A stretch of 64,000 nt of DNA. It comes from Deltaproteobacteria bacterium. Lineage in GTDB: Bacteria > Desulfobacterota > Binatia > HRBIN30 > CADEER01. A model generated the notes under the pieces. The model made no database searches and was not told the DNA's origin. It saw nothing but the letters and a program-made list of their open reading frames with translations. Both the position numbers and the translations under genes were made by a program. The stretch lies in NCBI GenBank assembly GCA_029262455.1, contig JAJCZJ010000088.1, forward strand, positions 1 through 64,000, in the 5' to 3' direction. Shown here piece by piece: positions 24,864 through 34,594 of this stretch; position 1 is the first letter of the stretch, and each line of letters begins with the position of its first letter.

Positions 24864-25564
24864 TTGCAAATCCAGAAACAGCGACTTTCGACGGGCGCGC
24901 AGAGTCTCGTGGCGCATCGCCGTCCAACCTAGCCGACGCGTTCCACTTCTTCGTTCGACGCGCCAGCCCTCGCATCCTGATCGCCGCCACCGCGATTGCC
25001 GCCGTCGCAAGAATCACGCTTGGCAGCTGGAGCGTCGCCGACGTGGTCCCGGTCGTCGTGCTCATCGCGGTTTGGCCGGTGCAAGAGTGGCTGATTCACG
25101 TCTACGTCCTGCATTTCAAGCCGATCCAGGTCGGCTCACACACGATCGATTTCCCCGTCCCCCGCAAACACCGCCAGCACCACCGCGACCCAAACAACCT
25201 CGAGATCCTGTTCATCCCAGAGCACTCGTTCTTCTACACCCTGCCCGTGACAGTGCTTGTCTGGGTCGCCGTGACTCCTACCCTCAATCTCGCACTCACC
25301 GGATTGACGGTGCACTTCCTATTCGCACTCAACTACGAGTGGGTGCACTTCCTGGTGCACACGCGTGTGGTTCCGAAGAGCAACTTCTACCGTAAACTCT
25401 GGAAGAGTCACCGCCTCCATCACTTCAAGAACGAACACTACTGGATGGGCGTATCGCGACTCGAAGCAGATCACCTACTGGGAACCAGCCCGAACCCCGA
25501 TGACGTAATCACATCGCCGACCGCCCGCTCGCTATTCAACGACGACGCCGTCTTTCTCCAATAG
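24860..25564 (+). CDS. Sterol desaturase/fatty-acid hydroxylase family protein
   Basis: A 234-residue membrane di-iron enzyme. Histidine motifs are EWLIHVYVLH, KHRQHHRD, VHFLVHT and HRLHHFKNEHYWMGV, with hydrophobic helices at about 40-58, 62-80, 125-140 and 148-165. The substrate is unknown. The start overlaps the GntR stop (ATGA), giving a regulator-enzyme pair similar in logic to the TetR-desaturase pair at 10781-12328. Confidence 0.86.
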   Translation: MIANPETATFDGRAESRGASPSNLADAFHFFVRRASPRILIAATAIAAVARITLGSWSVADVVPVVVLIAVWPVQEWLIHVYVLHFKPIQVGSHTIDFPVPRKHRQHHRDPNNLEILFIPEHSFFYTLPVTVLVWVAVTPTLNLALTGLTVHFLFALNYEWVHFLVHTRVVPKSNFYRKLWKSHRLHHFKNEHYWMGVSRLEADHLLGTSPNPDDVITSPTARSLFNDDAVFLQ

Positions 25565-25646
25565 ATATCGCGCAGCGACTGACGGGGCGACTAACCGTAG
25601 TGAGCGGACATACGCAGGAGGCCTCGTCGTCAAGCACCCATAGCGA

Positions 25647-27053
25647 TCAGGTGTCCGCCGACCACTCGACAGCAGTTCCGATAGCCCAGCGGTAGCTGAT
25701 CACTGCCCGCAAATACTCCGCCTTGGCATTCACCAAGCGCTTCGCCGCCTCCGCAGCTGAGCGCTCGCGGAGGTTGACGACTAGAAGCGAGCTATCGCCA
25801 GCATCGAAGCGCTCGCGTTCGGCAACAGCCAGGCGGTCTGCGAGTTGGGCTTCGCGCTCTACAGTACCGTAGCGCTCGAGACTCAGTTCAAGGCCGACGA
25901 TGGCGCGATCAACATCAGCGTCGACGGCACGTCGCGCCGTCATCTGTTGGAGCAAGGCACGGTTAGCGGAAATCCGTGCCAGGGTCCGCTGTGCTTTCGG
26001 TTGGCGGAACCACAAGGGGTGACTGATGCTGAAGCCGACCTTAAACTGCTCACGGTCGGGCGAGCTAAGGTCGGTCTGGATCGACTCGGCGAAGGCCTCT
26101 ACCTTTGGCCACCAAAGCTCGTTGGCAAGCGCTACGTCGATTTCCGCGCTCGCTAGGGCTAGCCTGGCGCGGGTGATCTCGGGCCGCCGCCGCTCCGCCT
26201 CTAGGCGCTCTGCGGCGATCCGAGCGGCTTCGAGCGGCGCTGGCGCAGGGACCGCTTCAGGCACCCCGTCGATGTGGCGGGGGCTGCCGTCGCCAGTCCA
26301 CAGGTAGACAGCAACATCGATCGCCGACTGCTCCAGCTTGCGGCGCGCCCCCAGTACGTCACCTTCGCGCCGCGCCAACTGCTGAGCCGCCTCGACGGAG
26401 GCGATCGGGGCCGCCTCCCCTTCTGCCACCCTGCGTTCGACGAACCCGGCGCGCTTCTGGGCAAGCGACAGCAGATCCTCCTCAATCGCAACGATCTCTG
26501 TAGCTTCAGCCCACTCACTGTACTTGATGGCTGCTGCGCGCACGAGCTTGTTGAGCTCGAATCGTCGCACAGCTTCTGCGAGATCGGGACGCAATTCCGC
26601 CTTCGACAGCGCTGCTCGACGACGGTCGGTACGGACTCCCTGCAACAGTGACAGTGCAACACCGACCTTCGATTCGCCATTGTCGGTCGTCACGTCCTCG
26701 GAGTTGATGTTGGTTCCAACGTTCCGCCGGTAGCCGACATAGACCCGAGGTCCAAAGCGCCACGGCAACGGCTTTTCAATCACCGTGTTGCTGCGGTCCG
26801 TCTTGCTACGGCCGTCTTTCTGCTTGAAGTCGGTCTGGCTGCGAAGTACGGGGTCGAAAGCCCCCTCAGCGGCAAGTAATTGTGCTCCGGCGATGTCGCG
26901 CTCGAGGTCGGCCGAGCGCGCCTTCGGGTTTGCCTCCAAGACCTGTTCTACAAACTCTGCGAGAGGGACGACCGCGGGCGAGTCGGCTGCCGCAAACGCA
27001 GGCCAGAAAGCAAGCACCAGAAGTGCACCAACCTGCCTGCCCAGCCGCATCAC
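25647..27053 (-). CDS. TolC-family outer-membrane efflux protein
   Basis: A 468-residue outer-membrane channel for the transport unit. A signal peptide (residues 1-23, ending AFAAADS) precedes the typical opening VPLAEFVEQVLEANPKARSADLERDIAGAQL. Two coiled-coil repeats follow, including FVERRVAEGEAAPIASVEAAQQLARREGDVLGARRKLEQ and the matching YGTVEREAQLADRLAVAERERFDAGDSSLLVVNLRERSAAEAA. It is translated with the HlyD-like gene (4-base overlap at 27050-27053), which indicates a tripartite exporter with the ABC protein. Confidence 0.92.
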   Translation of the reverse strand: MMRLGRQVGALLVLAFWPAFAAADSPAVVPLAEFVEQVLEANPKARSADLERDIAGAQLLAAEGAFDPVLRSQTDFKQKDGRSKTDRSNTVIEKPLPWRFGPRVYVGYRRNVGTNINSEDVTTDNGESKVGVALSLLQGVRTDRRRAALSKAELRPDLAEAVRRFELNKLVRAAAIKYSEWAEATEIVAIEEDLLSLAQKRAGFVERRVAEGEAAPIASVEAAQQLARREGDVLGARRKLEQSAIDVAVYLWTGDGSPRHIDGVPEAVPAPAPLEAARIAAERLEAERRRPEITRARLALASAEIDVALANELWWPKVEAFAESIQTDLSSPDREQFKVGFSISHPLWFRQPKAQRTLARISANRALLQQMTARRAVDADVDRAIVGLELSLERYGTVEREAQLADRLAVAERERFDAGDSSLLVVNLRERSAAEAAKRLVNAKAEYLRAVISYRWAIGTAVEWSADT

Positions 27054-28312
27054 TTACCCTTGCCCTTACCCGCGTCGACACGCACCGGAATCGTCGGTGG
27101 CAGTCCATTGAGCTGGCGCCAGATCTCCCAGCCTACACGCACCTCCTGCATCAGCACCCAAGCCGACGCAGCTGTACCCTGACGTAAGAACCTTCGCGAC
27201 GGCCACAGTTCCTCCTCGGAGTCGGGCACTACGAGGACACGGTAGCGCCCCTTGCCGTCATCAACGGCATCGACCACCGCTACCCTACCGCCGTACGTAC
27301 CGATCGCTACCGAGGACCAGCCGGAGACCTGCAGCGCCGGAAAGCCAGCGAACTGGATCCGCACCCGCGCGCCGGGCTCGATCAGTGCCGCGTCGAGGGC
27401 ACTGACTGCGATCTGGACAGAAACATCGTCGGTCGCCGGAACCACAAGGGCAAGCTCGGAGCCTTGCGACACGGTTTCGCCCGGACCAGCACTCGAGACG
27501 CGGACCACAGTCCCGTCGATCGGAGCGCGCACCATACGCGCCTCCGAGCGCGCACGCGCATTCGCAACATATAGCTCCGCCTCAGCACGGACCGCATCGG
27601 CGACGGCAGAAGTACGCTCCTCATCTTTCCGATACAACTCGAGGTCTTGCGCGGCTGCAGCCCGCGCGGTCTTGGCTCGAACCAGATCAGCCTCGCTCTG
27701 ACGTAGCGCCAAAACCGCGGTTTCCAGGTCACGCGTCGAGACGAGGCCGCTGCTGGCCAGTCGCTTTGCCCGCCGCTCACGCACTTGGGCCGTTTCGCGC
27801 GCGATCACGGCGTTCTGTTCGACCGCTTCGGCGCCAGCGAGGCGCTCGATAGCCTGCCGACTCCGCTCGCGCGCCACTTCGACAGAAAGTCTCTGCGCAT
27901 CGACCTTCGCTGCCTGGACAGACCCAACCTTCTCCGCAAATCCTGCATCCATGTAGCTCGGGCTGAGGTCGTGAAGCTCGGCAATGAGGTCGCCGGTCTT
28001 GACGTCGTCGCCCTCGACGACATGCCAGACCCCGATGCGCCCGCTGATCTGCGCCTCGATCTTCTGAGGACGTACCCCCGGAGTGAAGGCAGTTACCGAT
28101 CCAGAGCCTGCGGCTGTCTGCTGCCACGGAGCCAACAGAAATACGCAGAAAAGCACCAACAATACGATCAGCAACAGGGCGAGCGACCACGCCCGCCGCG
28201 GAGAACGAACGAGACGAAGCGAGATTGCCCCGGCGCGGCCGGCGCGGGACTCGGTGCCGAGGATCTCTCTTTCGGTCTCTTCGCGCGTCAGGGTAGTGCT
28301 GCGATCACGCAT
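27050..28312 (-). CDS. HlyD-family periplasmic adaptor (membrane fusion protein)
   Basis: About 420 residues. One N-terminal membrane helix (SLALLLIVLLVLFCVFLLAPW) is followed by a barrel-sandwich half PGVRPQKIEAQISGRIGVWHVVEGDDVKTGDLIAELHDLS. A long coiled coil (about 130-240) then leads to the second half MVRAPIDGTVVRV and the beta-barrel. It joins the inner-membrane ABC protein to TolC. The start at 28312 (MRDRST) overlaps the ABC gene stop by 8 bases; an in-frame ATG at 28342 is also possible. Confidence 0.9.
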   Translation of the reverse strand: MRDRSTTLTREETEREILGTESRAGRAGAISLRLVRSPRRAWSLALLLIVLLVLFCVFLLAPWQQTAAGSGSVTAFTPGVRPQKIEAQISGRIGVWHVVEGDDVKTGDLIAELHDLSPSYMDAGFAEKVGSVQAAKVDAQRLSVEVARERSRQAIERLAGAEAVEQNAVIARETAQVRERRAKRLASSGLVSTRDLETAVLALRQSEADLVRAKTARAAAAQDLELYRKDEERTSAVADAVRAEAELYVANARARSEARMVRAPIDGTVVRVSSAGPGETVSQGSELALVVPATDDVSVQIAVSALDAALIEPGARVRIQFAGFPALQVSGWSSVAIGTYGGRVAVVDAVDDGKGRYRVLVVPDSEEELWPSRRFLRQGTAASAWVLMQEVRVGWEIWRQLNGLPPTIPVRVDAGKGKGK

Positions 28313-30026
28313 GACCCGCCCCCTGCTCGACGACACGCCCATCGGTCAGCGCCAACGTGCGCCCGGACCGACTCCCCAGACGCGGATCCTGAGATAGATC
28401 GACAACCGTCCATGTGGGCTCGCCCCACAACGCATCGAGGAGAGCTTGGTGCATATCCGGCGGCATACCAGCCAGCGCATCGTCGACAATCAGCAACCGC
28501 GGGCGGCCAACGACGGCACGGGCGCAGAGAATACGGGTGCATACGGACTCGCTCATCGTTCCGCCGATAGCGGGCAGTCTGGTTTGCAGACCTTCTGGAA
28601 GCAGCCCAATCTCATCAGCGAGTTGGGCGATCGCGATCGCCCAACGGACATCGGCGTGGGAGAGGCTGCGCCCCATCGTGATGTTCTCCTCGACGGTGCC
28701 CTCGAAAATCTGATCGCGGCGGCCCTCCACAACCCCGACCTGCACCCTGAGCACTTCCGGGTCGATGGTGCGGACGTCAACTCCGTCGAGCTCGATCAGT
28801 CCACTCGCAGGTTCTCGAAGGCGTGTCACGAGCGCTACGAGCGATGACTTTCCACGCCCGACCAGGCTCACGCGCTCACCAGGTTCGATCGTCGCGCTCG
28901 CTCCATCGAGGACCGGGCGCCGCCCCTCATACGCGAAGACGACCCCCTGCAATCGTAGGCCGGCTGGGCCAGACGGAAGCGGCGGCGCCTCGCGGGCGGC
29001 TTCCGCTTCGAGCGGCAAATCTATGATGATGCTGAGTTTATTGAGTGACGTAAGGAGATCGTAGACTTGCTCGAGTTGGGCCACCAACTTCTGAAGCGCG
29101 CTCGCCAGATAGAGCACGACGACTTCGGCAGCAACGAACTGACCGAGCGAGAGCTGCTGTTCGATAACCAGGCTTCCGCCGATGCCGAGCGCACCGACGA
29201 CCAAGAAAGCGCGGAAAATCTCAGACCCGACGAGTTGTCGGGCGATAACTCGGAAGTGCGCGTGCCGCGCCTTGACGTACCATGAGGCGAGCACATCGAC
29301 GCGCTCGAACACGGCTTCGGGATTTCCGGCCAACTTCATCGGCACGCGACAGCGCGCGATCTCCTCGAGCCAGTTCGCCACTTCATACTTGTGGGTAGAC
29401 TCGCCTAGACTCGTCGCCAACCCTCCACGGCCGAGCACAAAAAGCATGAACGGCAGAAACATCAACACGACCAAGTCGAAGACCAGGAAGATCGGGTGAT
29501 AGGCGGCGAGCAGAATCATGCCGAACAAGACAGTCAATGCCGCTGAAGAGCCGTCCAACAGGACCTTGCCAAGAGTCTTTTGAAGAGTCAGCACGTCGAA
29601 GAATCGGTTGACGAGCTCAGGGGGGTAGTGGTCTCCCAACGCGGCTTCGCGAATTCGCGGTAGCCGGTAGGCAACGTCGAAGGTCGTGCGGACGAAGAGC
29701 CGCCGCTGTAGCAGATCGATGACGTAGCGTTCCATCACGAAGAGGCCGCCACCAGCCAGAAGTCCGACCAGAACGAGTAGGCAAAGCACCCATAGGTTCG
29801 GGGTAAAGACACCAAACGCGACCGTATTGACCACGGCCTGCGTACCGAGCGGCAACACCAGAGAGAGAAGGCCGCCGAGAACGGCATACACGAGGACTGC
29901 GGCGATATCGCGGCGCTCCCGCATGAGTAGCCGCCAGAGCTGGCCCAGTTCGCGCCCGGACGGACCGTGGTGAGAATTGGCCGTCGCGGCGGGGGCAACA
30001 CCCGATATCAAATGCAGGATTTTCAT
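28305..30026 (-). CDS. ABC exporter with a degenerate ATPase domain
   Basis: A 573-residue half-transporter: six-helix membrane domain (about 30-310) and a nucleotide-binding domain (about 345-573). The NBD has lost several catalytic features. The P-loop reads VGRGKSS, missing three residues of GxxxxGKS. The LSGGQ signature is replaced by MSESV. Walker B ends DDA, without the catalytic Glu, and the switch His is absent (VVDLSQ). The protein probably cannot hydrolyse ATP by itself. It is first in the ABC-HlyD-TolC operon. The cargo is unknown, and a second active subunit might come from elsewhere. Confidence 0.85.
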   Translation of the reverse strand: MKILHLISGVAPAATANSHHGPSGRELGQLWRLLMRERRDIAAVLVYAVLGGLLSLVLPLGTQAVVNTVAFGVFTPNLWVLCLLVLVGLLAGGGLFVMERYVIDLLQRRLFVRTTFDVAYRLPRIREAALGDHYPPELVNRFFDVLTLQKTLGKVLLDGSSAALTVLFGMILLAAYHPIFLVFDLVVLMFLPFMLFVLGRGGLATSLGESTHKYEVANWLEEIARCRVPMKLAGNPEAVFERVDVLASWYVKARHAHFRVIARQLVGSEIFRAFLVVGALGIGGSLVIEQQLSLGQFVAAEVVVLYLASALQKLVAQLEQVYDLLTSLNKLSIIIDLPLEAEAAREAPPLPSGPAGLRLQGVVFAYEGRRPVLDGASATIEPGERVSLVGRGKSSLVALVTRLREPASGLIELDGVDVRTIDPEVLRVQVGVVEGRRDQIFEGTVEENITMGRSLSHADVRWAIAIAQLADEIGLLPEGLQTRLPAIGGTMSESVCTRILCARAVVGRPRLLIVDDALAGMPPDMHQALLDALWGEPTWTVVDLSQDPRLGSRSGRTLALTDGRVVEQGAGHA

Positions 30027-30185
30027 TTCCGGTAATTTCTATCAGGTAAAAGCAGCGCGAGCAAGCCGTCAAACGTCACCGGACTTCGGACCAGCGCACA
30101 GGTGCGGGGCACTCGTTCCCGCGCCGCAACCCTGACACCCGAACTGTCCGAGCAGCCGCTTTTCCGCCCCGGCCTCGCACCGCGA

Positions 30186-30201
30186 AGGGGACCGGTCCCC
30201 T
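30186..30201. terminator. 16-bp perfect palindrome after the carboxylase operon
   Basis: AGGGGACCGGTCCCCT is a perfect 16-bp palindrome 4 bases after the biotin carboxylase stop. As RNA it would form a stem with a very short loop. No T tract follows. It may be a terminator or a protein-binding site. Confidence 0.4.
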
Positions 30202-30204
30202 CGA

Positions 30205-32220
30205 CTATTTTTCGAGCTCGACGAGAAGGTCGCCGGTGTCGACCGACTGCCCTTCGACGATATGAACCTGAACCACGTGACCATCGGTCGCGGCCGCCAC
30301 GCCGCTTTGCATCTTCATGGACTCTAGCGTCAGCAGCACGTCGCCTGCGTGGACCTCATCTCCGACCTTCACATTGACTGCGACGACGAGACCGGGCATC
30401 GGACACGTAACCGTGCCTGCGTCGGCGTCCTTGGCCGGTTCCGGCATGAACTGCGCCAACTCCCACTCGCGAGGCGAGTAGATTTCAAAGGTTCTCCGAA
30501 TTCCACAGTGAGCCGCGGCTATGAAGGCATCATCGTAACGGAGCAGAAATCTCTCCCGCTGGCCGCCGATGTCCAATCGCAGGCGGCGACGATAGAACTC
30601 AAACTCCGGTGTTGATACATCGTAGTCGGTTCCATCGACTTGGACCTTCCAACGGCGCGAATCGCCCGCCCGTACCAAGCGAACCCGAAAGACATCGGAA
30701 TCCGCTTTGACCACGTACTCGTACCCGTCAGATCTCGACTTCACACCACCAGTGGACGGCGCCATCGGCTGAAGTGAGTCGACGACCAGCGCGCGCCGAT
30801 TGTGGTACACCAACACCGTCGCGATCGCCATGTAATGAAGTCGCTCCACCGGAGGCTGCTCGATCGCAGTGCCATCCACATAGTTTTCGGCAATGAAGTT
30901 CGTCGACAGGTCTCCCGCGACGAATTGCGAGTGGTTGAGGATCGAATTTGCGAAGTCAATGTTGGTCGACGGGCCCGCCAAATCGTAGCCGTTCAGCGCG
31001 TCAATCAGGCGACCGCGCGCCTGGTCGCGATCCTCGCCATAGGCGATCACTTTGGCCAACATCGAATCGTAATAGACACCAATACTCGATCCGGCGCGCA
31101 CCCCGCTGTCGACGCGGATTCCGCTCCCCCGAGGCTCCGAATAGCGTGTAATGGTCCCAGCCGATGGAGCGAAACCACGCGCCGGGTCCTCCGCGCAAAT
31201 TCGAGCCTCGATCGCCCAGCCGTTGATAGCAACATCCTCTTGGCGCAGATCGAGGCGCTCTCCGGCGGCAATTCGCAGCTGCAACTCGACCAGGTCGACG
31301 CCGGTGATCAACTCTGTCACCGGGTGTTCGACCTGCAGGCGCGTGTTCATCTCGAGGAAGAAAAAGCTTCCGTCCTCGTCGAGAATGAACTCGACCGTAC
31401 CCGCATTGGCATAGCCAGCTGCCTTGGCCAGCGCACAGGAAGCCTCTCCCATGCGTGCCCGCAAGGCTGGGTCGACGACCGGGGACGGCGCCTCTTCGAT
31501 CACCTTCTGATACCGGCGCTGAATCGAACACTCGCGTTCGTTGAGATAAATGACATTGCCATACGAGTCCGCGAGAATCTGAATTTCAATGTGTCGAGGC
31601 CGCCCAACGTACCGCTCGACAAATACGCGGTCGTCGCCGAACGCCTTTGTCGCCTCGGCCTGGCACGCAGAAAGCGCCTCGGCGATCTCGCTCTCGGAGT
31701 GAACGATCCGCATTCCTTTACCACCGCCGCCAGCGGCGGGTTTGAGTAGAACCGGATACCCGACTTCGGACGCTGCAGCGCGCGCCGAAGTTTCGTCTTT
31801 GGAAGGTTCCGGGGAACCCGGAACGACCGGCGTCCCTGCCTTCAAAGCCGTCTTCTTCGCCGCCACCTTATCGCCGAGGAGGCTGATCGCATCGGCGGAA
31901 GGTCCGACGAACGTCACTCCCGCGTCCGCCAACTTTCGAGCGAAAGACGGATTCTCAGACAAGAACCCGTAGCCTGGGTGGACGGCATCGGCGCCAGTGC
32001 GCTTCACGGCATCCAGAATAAGATCTTGGTCGAGGTACGATTCGACCGCTGTGGCGCCGCCCAAGGACACGACCTCGTCGGCAAGCTCGACGTGCAGACT
32101 CCTCATGTCGGGATCCGAGTGCACCGCTACCGTCTCAACGCCGAGCCGACGACAAGTCTTCATGACGCGGACGGCAATTTCTCCGCGATTGGCTACCAGT
32201 ACCTTCTTGGGCAATTGCAT
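30205..32220 (-). CDS. Acyl-CoA carboxylase alpha subunit (biotin carboxylase plus biotin carrier)
   Basis: A 671-residue biotin-dependent carboxylase subunit that carboxylates biotin and carries it to the partner. Biotin carboxylase occupies about residues 1-450, with GGGGKGMR (ATP grasp), EMNTRLQVEHPVTE and the LANRGEIAVRV start. The biotin carrier domain is at the end, with ESMKMQ carrying the modified Lys. Length matches acetyl/propionyl or 3-methylcrotonyl-CoA carboxylase alpha subunits. It is separated by 2 bases from the carboxyltransferase gene. Substrate choice cannot be read, but a branched-chain or propionyl-CoA role would suit the lipid-oxidation genes. Confidence 0.94.
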   Translation of the reverse strand: MQLPKKVLVANRGEIAVRVMKTCRRLGVETVAVHSDPDMRSLHVELADEVVSLGGATAVESYLDQDLILDAVKRTGADAVHPGYGFLSENPSFARKLADAGVTFVGPSADAISLLGDKVAAKKTALKAGTPVVPGSPEPSKDETSARAAASEVGYPVLLKPAAGGGGKGMRIVHSESEIAEALSACQAEATKAFGDDRVFVERYVGRPRHIEIQILADSYGNVIYLNERECSIQRRYQKVIEEAPSPVVDPALRARMGEASCALAKAAGYANAGTVEFILDEDGSFFFLEMNTRLQVEHPVTELITGVDLVELQLRIAAGERLDLRQEDVAINGWAIEARICAEDPARGFAPSAGTITRYSEPRGSGIRVDSGVRAGSSIGVYYDSMLAKVIAYGEDRDQARGRLIDALNGYDLAGPSTNIDFANSILNHSQFVAGDLSTNFIAENYVDGTAIEQPPVERLHYMAIATVLVYHNRRALVVDSLQPMAPSTGGVKSRSDGYEYVVKADSDVFRVRLVRAGDSRRWKVQVDGTDYDVSTPEFEFYRRRLRLDIGGQRERFLLRYDDAFIAAAHCGIRRTFEIYSPREWELAQFMPEPAKDADAGTVTCPMPGLVVAVNVKVGDEVHAGDVLLTLESMKMQSGVAAATDGHVVQVHIVEGQSVDTGDLLVELEK

Positions 32221-32222
32221 GA

Positions 32223-33800
32223 TCAGAGAGGAATGTTTCCGTGTTTTCGCGCCGGAAGGTCGGTCTTCTTCTCTTCGAGCACTTGGAACGCGCGAATCAG
32301 GCGACGACGAGTATCGCGCGGGAAGATCACATCGTCGATGTAGCCGCGCCGCGCGGCTACGAACGGGTTCACGAACATACTTCGGTACTCCTCCAGCTTG
32401 TCCTGCAAGACCTTCTCCGGGTCTGGCGCCGCCGCGATTTCCTTCCGGTACACGATTTCCGCAGCCCCTTTGGGCCCCATCACCGCGATCTCCGCCGTCG
32501 GCCAGGCGTAGACCACATCTCCGCCGATGTGTTTTGAATTCATGACGACGTACGCACCGCCGTAGGCCTTGCGTACGATGACGGTAACGCGCGGCACAGT
32601 CGCTTCGGAAAACGCGTAGAGCAGCTTCGCGCCGTGGCGAATGATGCCCCCATGCTCCTGCTCCGGCCCCGGCATGAACCCCGGCACATCAACCAGGCAG
32701 ACCAACGGAATGTTGAAGTCGTCGCAGAAGCGAACAAATCGCGCCGCTTTGGCCGACGCGTCGCAATCGAGCGCCCCGGCCAGCACGGCCGACTGGTTTG
32801 CAACCAATCCAATCGTCTTGCCTCCGAGGCGGCCCAGGCCGCAAATGATATTGCGCGCGAAGTCCGCGTGCACCTCCAAAAATTCGCCACCGTCCAAGAT
32901 GCTGTGAATGACGATGCCCATGTCATAGGTCTGGGTCGGAGTGAGCGGCACCAGATGATCGAGCGCCGGGTCGGCGCGGTCGTCCGGATCTCGTAAATCC
33001 AGCACCGGCGCGCTCTGACGATTGTTTGACGGTAAATAGTTGATCAACTTGCGCACGTCGCGAAGACAGAGAATGTCGTTCTCCGCGACGAAGTGGGCGA
33101 CGCCGCTCTTGCTGGCGTGCACGCGGGCTCCTCCGAGTTCATCGAATCCGATATCCTGATGGGTGACCGTCTTGACCACATCGGGACCGGTGACGAACAT
33201 GAACGAGTTGCTCGACACCATGAAGGTGAAGTCGGTCATCGCCGGGCTGTAGACCGCGCCTCCCGCGCACGGCCCCATGACGCACGAGATCTGCGGAACG
33301 ACACCACTAGCGCGAACATTCCGATGGAAGATTTCGCCGTACGCCGCCAGCGAATCGACTCCTTCCTGGATGCGCGCCCCACCCGAGTCGTTCAGGCCGA
33401 CGATCGGCGCACCGGATCGAACCGCCATGTCCATGACCGCACAGATCTTCTGAGAATGCGCCTCGCCAAGCGATCCACCGATGACAGTGAAATCCTGGCT
33501 GAAAACGAACACCTCTCGACCGTCAACCGTTCCGTGTCCGGTCACGACGCCGTCGCCGGGGTACTCGCCCTCATCGCCGAGCGCGCCACCACGCCCGACT
33601 TTCAGCATTCCCATTTCTTCGAAGGACCCCTCGTCCAGCAACAAGTCGATGCGCTCGCGCGCCGTAAGCTTACCCTTCCCGTGCTGGGCCTCGACCCGCT
33701 TCGCTCCACCGCCAGCTCGAGCTTCCGCGCGCAAACGCTCGAGCGTGGCGATAGTCTTGGCCTCTGCTGGCTTCAAGTCTTCTTGTTTGGTCTCAGGCAT
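32223..33800 (-). CDS. Acyl-CoA carboxylase beta subunit (carboxyltransferase)
   Basis: A 525-residue carboxyltransferase of the PccB/AccD5 type. It contains [31 protein letters not shown] (N-terminal oxyanion loop), [19 protein letters not shown] and, in the C-terminal half, [28 protein letters not shown]. The ending [31 protein letters not shown] is typical of propionyl-CoA carboxylase beta. It precedes the alpha subunit gene by 2 bases. With that subunit it would convert an acyl-CoA to a carboxylated acyl-CoA. Confidence 0.94.
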   Translation of the reverse strand: MPETKQEDLKPAEAKTIATLERLRAEARAGGGAKRVEAQHGKGKLTARERIDLLLDEGSFEEMGMLKVGRGGALGDEGEYPGDGVVTGHGTVDGREVFVFSQDFTVIGGSLGEAHSQKICAVMDMAVRSGAPIVGLNDSGGARIQEGVDSLAAYGEIFHRNVRASGVVPQISCVMGPCAGGAVYSPAMTDFTFMVSSNSFMFVTGPDVVKTVTHQDIGFDELGGARVHASKSGVAHFVAENDILCLRDVRKLINYLPSNNRQSAPVLDLRDPDDRADPALDHLVPLTPTQTYDMGIVIHSILDGGEFLEVHADFARNIICGLGRLGGKTIGLVANQSAVLAGALDCDASAKAARFVRFCDDFNIPLVCLVDVPGFMPGPEQEHGGIIRHGAKLLYAFSEATVPRVTVIVRKAYGGAYVVMNSKHIGGDVVYAWPTAEIAVMGPKGAAEIVYRKEIAAAPDPEKVLQDKLEEYRSMFVNPFVAARRGYIDDVIFPRDTRRRLIRAFQVLEEKKTDLPARKHGNIPL

Positions 33801-33865
33801 GACGCCATTCTCTCCCTTTCGAGCAAAACGAGAGCCCCCCTACAGAACCTATATCGTTACGCCAC

Positions 33866-34072
33866 TCAACCAATCGAAGCGACGCTGGCCGGTAATTCCT
33901 TGGCAACCCGGACGATCGGAATGCCTGTCTGCACATTGTCATGCATTTCTTTCAATGCGCGGGGCAAATCTTCGGAATCGTACACCTCCCGGTGGACTGC
34001 CGGACGAAAGACAGAACCATAAAGCTCTGTGCAAGCTTCGCAACCCGCGATGGTGTCGTAGTGGGTCCATGA
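33866..34072 (-). pseudogene. C-terminal remnant of an MDR-family (zinc alcohol dehydrogenase-like) gene
   Basis: Reading the minus strand, an open segment without a start codon encodes ELYGSVFRPAVHREVYDSED followed by LPRALKEMHDNVQTGIPIVR and VAKELPASVASIG-stop. That is the typical end of a medium-chain dehydrogenase/reductase (the PVxxREVY-FEDxPxALxxMxxN pattern). An in-frame stop lies just upstream at 34073-34075, and neither the Rossmann core nor the catalytic domain is found in the next 180 bases. Only about 68 codons remain. It lies upstream of the carboxylase operon, on the same strand. Confidence 0.6.
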
Positions 34073-34255
34073 TCAGCCCCACGAGTGGACCCTCGTTGCC
34101 CGAACGCGTTGACTCACCAATTGCCTCGCTCATCGACTCAGTGCTCCCATCTTGGCGGCGCAAATTCCGCCCTCGGACATACTAGTACGATACCAAATAC
34201 ACGTAATCAAGTTCGTGTGTTGAAATTCGCGAGTTCTGTCTCGTATAAAGCTGAC

Positions 34256-34594
34256 GTGGACCCAAAAGAACCAATTGTAGGCGGCGGCACAGCACCTTGG
34301 ACGTTTCTCACCAACCACGCACACGTGCTGTTGTGTCTGGCCGATGACCCCGAGGTCCGCCTCCGTGACGTTTCCGCTCGAGTCGGTGTTACTGAGCGGG
34401 CTGTGCAGAGAATCATCACAGAGCTCGAAGAGGCAGGTTATCTTAGGCGCATCAGAATCGGCCGTCGCAATCGCTACGAGATCAACCTCGATTTGCCCCT
34501 GCGGCATCCAATCGAGCGCCATTGTAAGGCCTCAATGCTGGTAGAGACCGTTTTGGGCAAGGCTCAGCGCAGCAGTCGATCGAAGCATCGCTAA
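34256..34594 (+). CDS. Small winged-helix transcriptional regulator (MarR/ArsR-like)
   Basis: About 112 residues. The core TFLTNHAHVLLCLADDPEVRLRDVSARVGVTERAVQRIITELEEAGYLRRIRIGRRNRYEINL is a winged helix with wing and recognition helix (GVTERAVQRIITELEEAGYL). The ending DLPLRHPIERHCKASMLVETVL is seen in short regulators of this type. GTG at 34256 (VDPKEPIV) is the likely start; the open frame to 34085 has no support. It faces the remnant gene and carboxylase operon and may regulate the latter. Confidence 0.7.
   Translation: MDPKEPIVGGGTAPWTFLTNHAHVLLCLADDPEVRLRDVSARVGVTERAVQRIITELEEAGYLRRIRIGRRNRYEINLDLPLRHPIERHCKASMLVETVLGKAQRSSRSKHR

Noticed and set aside
34085-34255. Long N-terminal extension of the winged-helix regulator
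   Set aside because: Text before the GTG at 34256 is low-complexity and lies across the MDR remnant's upstream region.
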